Of a DNA stretch of 64,000 bases, positions 24,301 through 37,200 are shown in pieces. Location of the stretch: positions 88,886 through 152,885 of the forward strand of contig RBZT01000348.1 in NCBI GenBank assembly GCA_003693705.1, in the 5' to 3' direction. Below the pieces are notes generated by a model, which saw only the letters and a program-made list of their open reading frames with translations, ran no database searches and had not been told where the DNA came from. Within the stretch, counting starts at the first letter, position 1, and each line of letters starts with the position of its first letter. The DNA is from Polymyxa betae (taxonomy: Eukaryota > Endomyxa > Phytomyxea > Plasmodiophorida > Plasmodiophoridae). A program made the translations under genes and the position numbers.

Positions 24301-27300
24301 CTTGGATTGCTGTGAAATCTGCTGGCGAAATCAGCAGCGAGCTATCTTCTTTTCTTGACAAAGACTTGAACCTGGTGGCCAAAATCATACTGCCGCCGCT
24401 GGATGAGACGACTGATGTGCTATCACTTAGAGCTGCTGCACCGACTGAGGATTTGGAGTTGCGCTCAGATAATGTCGGTTTCGGCCTAGAAATCGATCAA
24501 GACGATATCGCTGTTGTGACTTTCACATCTGGCTCAACAGGGCTGCCGAAAGGAGTTTGTGGCCGTCACGGCCCTCTGACACATTTCTATCCATGGATGA
24601 GAGAAAAGTTCCAGTTCTCTAACAAAGACCATTTCAGGTTAGTGTCACCGTTTGGTCATTATTTTGAACTGATCCATTGCCAGTATGTGCTCTGGGATTG
24701 CACACGACCCTTTGCAACGCGATATTTTCACGCCATTGTTTTTCGGCGCTCGCATCTGCATTCCTAGCGACTCTACGATCAGGGAAGGCCGGTTATCTCA
24801 GTGGATGGAACATGCCAGAATCAATGTCTCATGTTTAACCCCGGCCATGGGGCAGCTTCTCACAGCGTCGTACAATAGTGGTGATACCCCACCTCTTGAA
24901 TGCTTGCGTTCCGTATTCTTTGTTGGTGACTGCTTGATGAAATCGGACGTTATTCGGCTCCGCACAATGGCACCGAACGCTACCCTTGTCAACATGTACG
25001 GGTCAACCGAGACGCAAAGAGCCGTCGGGCATCTTGTTGTACCAGTTGACATCAACCCGATAAAAGACGTCGTTCCTGTTGGGGCTGGCATGTGCGATGT
25101 TCAGCTTCTAGTTATTAATGAGGCTGGTAAACTAGCGGCCATAGGCGAGCGCGGTGAAATTTACGTTCGTTCGCCGCATCTGGCCAGAGGTTACCTTGGT
25201 CTTTCTGAACAAACGGCGGAGAAGTTCATTTTAAATCAATTCTTGGACAAGCCCGATCCACACGATAGAATGTACTTTGAAGTTGCTTTTGATCGATGCA
25301 ATCTGGGCGTAATGGTTTGAATAGGTACCGAACTGGGGATTTAGGACAATATAATTCACGCGGCTGGGTCGAGTGTTGCGGTCGTTCCGACGATCAGGTT
25401 GGCTCCATATGATCCGTGCATCTATATCTTGACTGTTAGCAGGTTAAAATCCGTGGATTCCGTATCGAGCTAGGTGAGATCAACGCTCGATTATCTCGGC
25501 ACCCTTATGTCAAAGAATGTGTCACAATTGTCGTAAACGAGGACGGCGGTAAGCACAAGTCTTTTGATGTGAATTCAACTTGATCGATGAATCGGATTTG
25601 TTGTGGCTAGATAAGCTGTTGGTTTCATTTGTTGTGTTGAACATCGAGATTGCATCCCGCGACAAAGACGTCGAAGACATAGTTGCTGTCTTAAAAGTAG
25701 ACCTACAGAGCTCGCTGCCGCATTATATGGTCCCAGCAGCAATCCATATCATCAGCTCGATGCCGCTGACGCCGAATGGCAAGATCAATCGCAGCGCTTT
25801 GCGGGCGCCGCGTCGCGAATCGATGCATCAGCCTCCGGCTATATTAAATAATACTCAGGAGAAGATCGTGCAGGTTTGGAACCGTCTCCTGCCCAACGTT
25901 GGCGAGGTCAATATCGATGCGAACTTTTTCGATCTGGGCGGTCACAGCTTGTTGGCAACGCGACTCATAATGGGTATGTAGTAAGGTCTAGTCTGTCATT
26001 CTGGCTCAAATTGTAATTCAGAGTTGTCGCGATCCTTTCATTTGACGATTCCCTTACAAACATTGTTCACAAACGCCACGATCCGTTCTCTTGCAGAAGC
26101 AATCGACTCGCTAGGCGGGGATCGCAAGTGCGACGACCAGAATAAGATGCCGAATCTTATAGAAGATGTGAACTATAATTGGTGTTCCGATATTGAAATT
26201 GCCATTCAGAAACCGAATGATGAAGTGAAGAACGTTCTCGTAAGGATGTCGCTTTCTGTTGTGCCGATCTTTCAACTTATTATAGTTGACTGGATGCACT
26301 GGTTTTGTCGGCTGCTATTTATTGGTAGAATTACTTCAGTGCCTTCCTACAGCACAAATCCATTGCACAGTTCGTGCCGAATCTGGCGCTGCCGGTATGA
26401 TCAGGTTTGAAACAGTTTTACGTATTTCTGCACTTACCGTGTTTACCTCATCATCAGGATCTGTAAAGCCCTTCAAAGTCACCTGCTCTGGCGCGACGAG
26501 TTTCAGAATCGCATTACTCCTATCATTTCGGATTTCTCAAAACCGAACGCTGGCTGGACCGACGTATTCCGCTTTGACGATACGGTTTTCCATAGTAGCT
26601 TATTTTTCTAGGAAACTGTCACGGAAATTTGCTCGAAAATTGATATCATCGTCCATAATGCTGCTCATGTTCACTGGCTGCTGCCTTATGATCGGTTGCG
26701 GGCCGTTAACGTTTCCGCTACCGAATTTTTCCTAAAGATCGCTGCCAACCTTAAGTTGAAACCATTCCATTTCATAAGGTGTGAATGTTGACTTCACTGT
26801 CACGTCTGTGCTCAAATGTTATTGCAGCACAACTTCTGTTTTGGAATCTGCCCAAAACAAAGATTCGTCCAAGAAAATGTTACTCTTGGAGTCTGCACTG
26901 AATGACAATTTTCGAGGTACTTACAATTCAGAATTGTGTTTGTCGATTTTTACATGGTCATCCATTGAACTGGAACGATTGCTCAGGTTTGAGCAGTGGC
27001 TATGCCCAATCAAAATGGGTTGCCGAAAAACTCGTGAGCGAAGCCAGTTCTAAAGGAATCACAGGTAGCTCAGTTTGTAAGGACTCGATAATGCTTCTCA
27101 TGCTATGCTTCAGCCAACATCTATCGGCTGGGTTATGTAACTGGCGATTCCCGTACCGGTATCAGCAATACCGATGATTTTTTGGTTAGGTTAATGCAAG
27201 GTATTGTAGTTCTATACGACAATCTCTGTGTAACCATTCTTCGTAGGCTGCATTGAACTGGGGTCCTGTCCTTTTATGGAGTTTGTTGACGGTAGGAGTA

Positions 27301-27946
27301 TCGATCATCCTTATTAGGCGGTTTATCAATTACAGTTTTTAGGTGATCGCGGATTCACAATCGACATGAGCCCGGCAGACTATGTAGCAAAAACCGTCGT
27401 TGAAATCGTTACCCACAAAAAGTCTGCCGGGCGGGTTTTCCATGTCACAAGCCCGAACCCTTTGCCTTTCTTGTCTTTTTTCCAGCAGATCAAAGATTAC
27501 GGTCCCGACGATGATACAGTTTATGCTGTTCTTATTGCTGATAACTTTCTCAGGTTACGAATTGGTGAATCTGCCGTATGCAACATGGCGACAAAAACTT
27601 TTGGAATCTGTCGCACGAAATGAACCCAATGCTCTAACACCGATCGTCTCGTATTTAACCGAGAACTGGACCGACGATCTTGCTAAAGGACTTCAGCTTG
27701 ATCGTTCGAATGTCTTGGAACTTTCGAGCACCAAATTTCCCTGTTTAGACAGAATCGGTCAGAATATCGCTCCATGTTGCGATCCAATGCTGATACCCTA
27801 ACCACACAGTTCATATATATCTGTCTTATCTCGTCCGATGTGGTGCTATTCCTGCTCCCAGAGATGCCCCAGATGATCATCTTCAAATTGATTGGAGCGC
27901 TATTACCGCCCAGGTACATCGTGTCACGCGAACACAGCGAAGCTGA
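21355..27946 (+). CDS. LYS1-LYS2 fusion: saccharopine dehydrogenase (Lys-forming) + alpha-aminoadipate reductase
   Basis: Two enzymes of alpha-aminoadipate lysine synthesis lie in one reading frame. The N-part (about 21355-22500) is lysine-forming saccharopine dehydrogenase: WIRSESA, RRTPLTP, the active-site block [27 protein letters not shown] (Rossmann) and [15 protein letters not shown]. The single exon 21863-23233 runs without a break from this domain into the LYS2 N-terminal condensation-like domain. Then follow the adenylation core ([43 protein letters not shown]), the carrier Ser in [14 protein letters not shown] near 25.95 kb, and the reductase domain with TGCTGFVG and [11 protein letters not shown] (the YxxxK pair). 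The C-terminal segment ([16 protein letters not shown]) ends at a TGA at 27944-27946. About 1,750 residues, the sum of yeast Lys1 and Lys2. The carrier needs a phosphopantetheinyl transferase. No LYS9 domain is present. Start 21355 is chosen because it sits just before the WIRSE strand. Confidence 0.9.
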
Positions 27947-28272
27947 TTTTTAAGACAATCTATCAATAACCATTGTCCAAGCTTGTGTAAAGTTTATCTA
28001 ATAGATAATGATTCACTCCAAATCGAACGCTGACCGCATTACTCGCAGTGCTCAATCGTACTTCTCCTAGATGAGTGCCGATGTTGGCTTAGAAACGCAG
28101 CATGGATGGAGCGCGATTAGCCATTGATTGGAGAGAACGATGCGGCCATTTGCATTGACAGTTTTACGAAGCTATCCGATCTTTTGGCGATTTGAGTTGG
28201 TTTCTTATGATTGGCTATACTGATCAGGATTTTAGAAGCCTAAGCTCACAGTAAATTGTGGAACAAATCAAG
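27947..28272. terminator. Shared 3' region of two convergent genes
   Basis: A 326-bp interval between the stop of the LYS1-LYS2 gene (+) and the stop of the armadillo gene (-). It should contain both polyadenylation regions. Nothing else stands out in it. Confidence 0.35.
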
Positions 28273-31200
28273 TTAAAACATTGATGACACCTGTCGCTTT
28301 ATATCAGCGGTTACACCAAATTTCGACAATGCTAGAACTGTGTCGACCACATCGTCGTCATTCTCCAGAGCAGCTTGCACATGAACTGAGCACAACATGA
28401 AATGTGGAAACTGCTGCAGGTGATCTGCAATACCATTGTCAAGCAATGAAAGGAAGGCATTGAGGGCCAGGCGACGGCATTCCAAATCGGGATGCAATCT
28501 GGTCGCCAGGATGATTGGCATCATTCCGGCTTCAATCAAGTCAATATGAACGTTTTCATTCGCTGTAAGTTTCGCCAGCGACCGGCATCCTTTCTTCTTC
28601 AGCGCCAGATCCTGAACAAACCGCAGTTTGTCAGTATTGATACCGAAAATTCAATATCACGCTAAGATCAGACTGCAAATGAAGATAATAAGAAAAAGAA
28701 AACAGAGATCGCAATGAATTCAGGGACTGTAGATAGGGTTCCAGACCTTGCTGATGATGAAATCCTTCAAGAGGCGCACTCCACCTGAAGCTTTCACAAA
28801 CGCCACCTGCGCATCACGATACTCGGCCAGGCTGAGCAGCAACGCCAGCGACACGCGTCGGATGCGAACATCCATCGTTCTCTCATAGATGTAACCAAGT
28901 GGTTCAATCGCACCGCAAGCGGCCGAGAATCTACCATCGCAATCAGGCAGCAGACATATCATCTACACGGTAGTACCGCTTGCAATCGTCATTAACCAGC
29001 AAACAGTTCAATGCGAATACAGATAGTTCCACGATTGTTTCATCGACATTTGATCCACCGGGTCGATGTATGTCACTAAAATTGATCAGCTGGCTAGAAC
29101 CGATCAACGACGCCCATCGGTACCGAATTGGATGCACCATCGCCTTGACCAGAATTTCGAGCCGTTCCGGGCTTAACGCGTAATTCTCGAAATAATGAGC
29201 AATGTCGGAAAGAGCATGCAGAATCAGCTGCTGTGCCTACATATCAAGAGCATTACCGAGCTGCCGGACCAACTCAAAATCAATTACGTTGGCATCGGTT
29301 TGGACCGATCTGTGCTTTGAAAGTGTCTCGAGACTCTCAAATCCGGCGCAGTTCACAAACTCGACGTGGTTAATCGTGTTCCGGGCCACATTCCTCAGTA
29401 TATGAATACAATCGATCGGGTCACCGATCTGAGAATCAAACAAGAATCAGGGGCCAGTTCGCCAACCGCTGGGTCGTACCGTCCCGGCCAGAATCAGGTC
29501 GGTGATTAGCCGCAGACCGCGACGCTCGACAATGGCATTGGCGTATTCTGGATTGTGCGAGATGGCCGCCAGCAAGTATAACGACTGGATCCGAAGCTTC
29601 TCTTTCGGGCTGCGGAGCAGGGTCAGTACGGCGCCGAACCCTTCGCTGGAGCACTCCAGCAGCATGTCCATGGTCTCGCGCGAATCCAGGAACATACCCA
29701 GCGTCTCTGATCCGAGCATCGCTGCAATACACATATTCAGCTACTGTCCGACCGTACCGCCCCTTCCATGACCAGCCCACCTGTTCGCTCATCGGGGCAG
29801 GTTGAGATATGTGCCAGAGCAGGAATCAGATTATCAGATTTGCCACGAAGAGCCACCGAACTGAACAACACAGAGATAACCATGTTAGAAACATTATTAA
29901 AACGAACATTAGATTTGGGACGACGCCGACGTACTGACCCTTCGTATTTGACGAACGAATGAACGATCTCGGCGACACATGTGAAGATTGGGACGTCTTC
30001 GCTGAAGCAGAGATCGATCAAGGTCCGGACATATTCATCTTTGGCGAGGTATCGGGTTCCCTGAGCCAGCTCATCAGATGGCCAGCACAAACCACACCCG
30101 TTGTTGGTTGATGAATTATACCTGCCCAGTCCGTACGACGTTTACGAGCGCTAACAGACAGAGCCATTTGGTCGAGCGATCTTTCGACTGAATATAGACC
30201 AGCAACAATGATACGAAATTCTCCTTCTCCATCAGATCCGCTAAACACAACCTTAGATGATGGACATGACAGAAACACAACTTGGTAAAGAACTGTCAAA
30301 TTGCTCTTTGAGAATGTAGTTGCGTACCGATGCTTTCTGCTTTCAAGATGATATTGATAAGTGAGATGAAGGTAAGTTTCTGTGTGAGACCATCTGGTGA
30401 TCTCAACATAGCCGGCAAACATCGTGATTCGAAGAAAGGACGATCATACGCGTACACCTTGAACTCAGGATGACATGATAATCGACATAGAGCCAGAGCA
30501 GTGAACCGCTCCGTCAGCATCGCCTGGATCGACAATCAGAACCCCGAAAACCCTAAACCCTCAACCCTCGACCTGATCTCCAGCCCCGTATTTCAGCAGA
30601 GCCTGCATGATATCGGCGATATTCGTCAAACTGAAATATCGGGCTTGTTTCACCATGGTCGAAGTCAATGAGAACACCAGATTAGCCAGGGCCTGCGCTC
30701 CCATCGCCTACACACGATCAGCCGCACAACTCCGAGGGAGCCGTACGTGCCCACCTGGCTCATGGCATTGGCCAGGGAACAGTTGATGAAATCTGTGAGA
30801 ATTTCGAAGAAGTTGGTCTCGATGAGGCCTGAAGGAGTTCACCGATGTTAGAAGCAGGTAACCCTAAAACCCTAACCGAGATGGCATCGGACGTTGAGGA
30901 CCAGGTTGGACAGGGCCGAGACGGCGTTGGCTTCGGCGACGGCATCACGATCCCGGCTGAGCAAAGCCGTGACGATGGGATCATCGGCGATCACTTCCTG
31001 ACCCAGATCGAGCTCATCATTCCTGAGACAGAATCCGTCAGTTTAGAGCTTCAATACAGCTGAACAAGATCACGTTTGTGATGGATCATTCTCGTTATCA
31101 CTATCTTGATCACCCTCCTGAGCCCATCGTAAGCACGATGTCAATATTCAAAACTTGTTGATTTCACCTTCCGTTTCGCGATTTGATTTCGGTTGAGACG

Positions 31201-34200
31201 ATCAGCTTGCGTCTTCGAGATCGTCCTCTATGCACAAGCAACCAATGAACAATCCATTTTCTGTACAGAAGAAGAGATGTCGCGTTCGTGAAACCAACAC
31301 TCGATAAAATTGCTTTCAAATCGAGAAAATGGCCAACTCAAATAAAGGCGTAAACCTGGGCGGCTCTGAGGCTATGCAACAGGACACGTAATACATCAGG
31401 CCGACATAACAGCTCATGATACGCCTGGTAATATGTGAGCTGGGCCAGGATGCCCAACGCCATGAACCGCGCTTTCATCCCGAAATCGGTGTCAACATTG
31501 GAATTGGCGACCTCAACCAGGGTCGTCACATATTCGGCTTTCAATACGAACCTGTACGACGGTCATCAACTCGGCATCAACAAGACAGAAGCGGCACCGT
31601 ACCGGCTCACGTTGAACGACGCTTCACTGATCATATTGTTCACGGATTTCAGCGACGCCCAGCGCAGAGCGACATTATCGAATTTGGCGAACTGGAAGAG
31701 GGCGTCGAATCCGGTCAGATTACGACCTTTCAAGAAGGGATAATTGGCAGCATTGGATGAGATCACGTTCAGCGCCATCGCCAACATACGCGGCACGGTG
31801 GCGTCGCCGCTAGCACCGAGCTTGGCCAACAGATCCATGGCGTCATCACGCAGGACGTAGATCAGAGCCGGACCGGATTTGGACGGCGCTGCCATACCTG
31901 TGGACATCCTGAGTCCAGGGATGCACGAAACCCTAAACCCTAATCAGACCCATGAAGGCGAGTGACGCGATCAGCGGGTTGTTGGATGTTAGAAATCGGA
32001 CGAAGAGCGGCACCATCCCGGATGATTCCAGATTGAAGGGTTGTAGAGCTTTCTGATCGCTGTAACCTTGTGAGGCCGACCAGGATCCGATCATGGCCTG
32101 ATACAAGATCACGTTGGTTTTCAAGAATACAATCGAGATCAATAAATCAGCATTGAAAGAAGCAGAATCTGGACGATGATTGAAAACTTGGAAGGAATCA
32201 AGAATCAGAAAACTTCAGAAAACAGACCGAATATTGGGACAGATTGCCGAGTACGACGGCAACTTGCAGGGCGATGCGGGCGTCCTCTGGATCATGATCG
32301 GCCAGATACAACAGCGTCTTCAGCGATCGTTCATGAATCAATTCCTCGAAGAACGACCTAAACAGGTTCAGGGCGGTTTCACGTTCTCAGAGACCAACGA
32401 CGGACGCACCTGTACGACGACAGGATTGCCATGGTCCAGGCGCTGAATGCCCGAATCGGGTACGCCTTATGCCGGGCGCTCTTGTAGACGAGTTTCAGAC
32501 CGCCCCGAGCCCGGAATCGTTTCGCCCAATCCTCATTGAAACTCAGCCGAATTACACAACCCAGCGCGTGACGATGTACGGCCGCCTGTTGTCGTTCAAT
32601 CTTGCGGAATCGCGAATAATAAGTTTGAAACTATTAACCGCGGTAAAAATTGGAATGAGCGGTTTGAACAACAGAAAAACAAGAGAAAAAAGGAACGACT
32701 TTATCAGAGACGAGAAGTTTCATGAGAGCATCAATGATATGAGGATCTTGTAAGGCCATCTGTCTGCCACGTTCATGATCGAGAAGATCCTCGAGTGAGG
32801 TGATGGCCAGCTCATGGACACCTATACTACCAGTCCGGGATTCGCACAGGAACAACAGGGCTGGATTGTAACAGAAATCAGTCGATTGGGCCGGTACCAC
32901 ACACGCACGTTACCTTCGATGGTGCCCAGATCGACCATCATCCCGACCACATCCTTCATCGAACACAGTTTCCGGATCATGACCGCCGAATGGAATTCGC
33001 AATTGGATTCGTCGCTGCACTCACCGGTGAGCCCAAAACACCACGCTACCACGGGTCATACTGGTCCCCATCAGTCGCTTACTTTTCGCCCTGGGCGCGG
33101 CTCCGGGCGCATTGAACCAGACCCCGGATTCCGTGCTCATTAACGAGGATGGGTTCGGCGCCCTCCATGGTCGATAGCAGCGCCAGAACGCGAATGATCT
33201 GGGCCGAGACCTGTTGGGCGTGGATCAGTACGACCCCGGGATGCAGGGACGGGGACGGGTGGACATGCTGGACCTTGGGGGATCCCTGGGCGACCACGTC
33301 CCAGAGCGTCCGTGAGATGTGCCCGAGATCCTGACGTAGTAAGGAGGCGATGGCCGCTGCTGAGCCCATGGCGATGTTCAAAGTTCGAGCCGCTGGTAGC
33401 TGTGTGTGCTCTGTTGTAACATGATTAGCCGTTACGTTCACGTTTCAAGTTCGCCGACCTTGATTGCTTTTGAGCAGGAAGAGGAGCCCTCCGACCAGAT
33501 CCTGCTCGATCAATGTCTCCAAGATACAATCATGTTGTGCGAGATTTAAGAAGGCAGCTGCTACAGATCGCTACGTAACATAAGATGTCATCTGTAACAC
33601 TGAACAGGCCGAAACCCTAACCTGGACAGAGGTATGTGGTGAGCTGCACTCACGTGACATCTGCGGAATCAACAGGCCGCTCTCCACGATACGTTTAGCG
33701 TTACGCTCCGTGATAGCCAGGCCCGACACTGTCGCTATAGCATGACCTTGCGTCTCTTCATCGTCACATCTGCGACAACACGCTCGACAATGTCACGGAC
33801 AGGGCAATTTTCGCCGCCATACCCGACCAGGATGGATAATCGGCCCATCTCGACGTGCGTGGCGATAAACTCGTGATTATCCAGGTTACCGGCCAGATTG
33901 GCCAACATCAGTGCCAGGCAGTAACGTATCTCAGGATCGTTACGCATGGCCAACTCGAAGATACGTTTCACGACATCGCCGCAGTTGCGCAGGATATAGA
34001 AATGGTATCGGGGCACCTGAACAGACACGTCTGATCAGCGACTGGCGTAACGAAACCAGCACAGCCACGTTACCGATGTATAGTTGCAGATAGCGATGAT
34101 GGCGTACTTGGAGATGCGCGAGTCGACACGTTTCGAGAGCGCAGTCTTTGACAGTCGTTGTAGAAGATCATCGGATGGATTGTCCAGACGATGAATGTCG

Positions 34201-37200
34201 CTATTATTGGGACCTAGAGGACATGCCTATACTGGGATATCTGCATATGCAACCCTTAAACCCTAGCCCACGTACTTCATGATGTAGATTGGACAAGGCC
34301 CAGATACAGGCCAGTTGGACATCGACATCCGCCGATTCGATGAGCTGCGCGAAAATGTCGTCTTCGCTGGCCCGTGCGATCTTCAGCTGAACATCCTTGA
34401 ACGATAAAATATGCCCGATCGCCCACGACACTGCAACGATACTGGGTTTTTAGGGTACAGCGACCAACGCGTGTCGTACCGGAATGGCGAATTTCCCGAT
34501 CGGAATCGTTCAGGCATTTCAGAAGCGGGAACACCCCATCTTGGACGATGAACTGACGGAATTGCGGAAAGTACGCGATGTTCGCGAACGTACGCGCCAC
34601 CAAACGACGAACCTGCCAACAATATTAAAGAAATCTCCCAAAAATCAATGTAAATTGATCAAACCAAACGTAAGAAATCATCAAGACCACATTGTCAAAT
34701 TTCAGCGTAAAAAAGGCGAAGTTTCTAGCAGACCTGAACGTCAGAATGGTCGAGCATCTGTACGAGAGCCTGAACGCCGCGTTCTTCCCCGAAACTCTTT
34801 ACACAGATATCGTACACGGTCAGCTGGGTCAGAAGCTGAGCCCTATCGACCAATTGAGAACCCTAAAACCCTAGACCCGTCAAAACGCCCGACATCTGTC
34901 GCGTACAGGCCACCTCCCGCTTGCGCCATTCGGCACCCTCTTGCAGCAGGAACTGGGTGATACCTGCCTGCAGCATGAACCGAACATTCTTCTCGTGCAG
35001 CGCCAATGTCGACAGTGCACTAGCACGAGAGTCAGCACGACCCCCCAATACGACACCCAAGCGGTACCTTAAGGCTTGAACTTTCGCGGTCGGGTCCATA
35101 CATCTGGCCACAGCAATGAAGGCCTCCATCACCGATTGTACAGCGAACATGGAATGCATGTACATGGTCGATACAATATTGATCATGAACAGCGACGTAT
35201 GCTATTATAGCGCATTGAGCAAATGAACGGAGGGGACGGTACGGCCGCGAGAGACCTGAAGCAGCTCGACATCACCGGTCTCGATAAAGGCGGGCAGACC
35301 ACGGAACACGAACGGGCCAGCATCGGTGAAATGTTCCTGATTGATCAGATGGAAGCTCATATTGGCCAACACGTACATACAGCACCGACGTTCCTCTATG
35401 GGTTTGGCATCAATAAACCCAATCGCACGCCAAAATTCGATCATGGCAAATGATTGGAAAACAAAACAATGAGAACAGTATGTCCAAAACACAGAGAAAG
35501 ATCGATAAACTGACCGAGATCTCCCTGTGAGCTCTCACATAATGTCAGGAACGATTTGACAATGTTCACATCCATGAGATCAACAGGTGTATGTTCATGA
35601 CTAGCGAACGATCCTGCAGCCCAGATCAGATAGACGACCATGACGCCAACGGGGCCAGTACCGACCCAGGGCGTTGAACGCGTATTTGCGGAAGGCGGCG
35701 TGCGGCGACCGGACGAACGGGGCGATCACCTGAATGACACGCGTCCGTTTCAGTTCTTCGAGGATTTCGGGGACGCCGGCGCATAGACGTGATAGAATGT
35801 GAACGCCCAGTGATTGCAGCGACATCGAGCCTGGAGCAGTCTCAGAACCGACGCCAGCGACAACGATTGACGATGGCGAACCTTTCCGAACGAATTTGAC
35901 GACGAAGTCGAGAAGTTTGGTCCCGATCATGGTACGTTGTACTTCTTCGCTGTCGCAGATGTTCAACAAGAACCGCAGCGCTTCTTGTTGGACTTCGGAC
36001 GACTCCTAAACCGGTTATAAATCATCGGATGGATTTCCCGAATATGGCGCGACCTGTCCCATGAAATGCTCGATCAAGGGTAGGTTTCGATACCACTTGT
36101 ACGACGCCCGAACCTATCAATGTCCATCATTACAGTATCATTAGAAACGCACCAAACAAGAAATCGTGACAATCGAAAACGGGCAATGACGCAGCGATAC
36201 CTTGGGCGCCTTCGTAACATTACTGAGGACTTCAGCGACGGCTAACTGAAATGGTGGATCAGGCCATCGCTGAGCGATCTCCAGGATCTGTTTAACGGAA
36301 ACGGCGGCGAACGTCTCCCGCGCCACATTATCACGCAGCATGGTCACGATGAACGATAGCGCCGACATGGCCGTCTCCATGGAATCCGTCCCGAGGATGT
36401 TCTGGACAGCCTGACAAAACCCTAAACCCTAACAACACCCCCTGTTGAAACTCGCGGACCTGAAACGATGCCCTCGAGCTCAGGAACTCATGCAATGCCT
36501 CATTGGCGGCCAGATTTGATAGCAGCATGGCGAAATAACGCTGAACTTCGCTGTCTTTACTGCTCGCTAATTCGAAGAAGACAGTCAGTTGCATCTGTAG
36601 CTCATCCATAATGAGTCCATGCGAGGCGATATTCGCCGCCAAGTTCGATAGAGAGAGCAGCGCATATCGAGTTAATTCATTATCTTGTTCCATGGAAGTA
36701 ACCTGAGCGGGTTGTTAGTTGAATAGGACACGACGCGGAGGGGTTGGTCGTACCAGAAGCGAGAGCGGTTGTAGGATCTGCTTGACGCAGATGTACCGAT
36801 GATATTCGACATTCTCGGATATGATCGCGCACATGATACAGCTGAAGAACAGCGACGCGCTATCGTTATCTTTAAGAGCGGCCGTGATCACATCTAGACA
36901 TCCTGTGGACCAATCCCATCAATAAATCAATACGGAGCTCTATCGGATACCACAACCTGCATGGATCATATCGCCCTGATAGGCCCGATTCGACGACAGA
37001 TTCGCCAGAGCCCTCGTAGCGCCCTGACGCACACGCGCATCCCTCGACATCGCCAAATGCACCAAGTTATCGATTCCTGTACGACGATTTAATCGTCACC
37101 TGGGCAAGCACGTCGCCCGCACCGTTCGCGTAGACGATGTTCGGGTGCGAGTCCGGGTTTGACGCCAACGATGCGAGCGTGTTGGCGGCGTGCATCTGCA

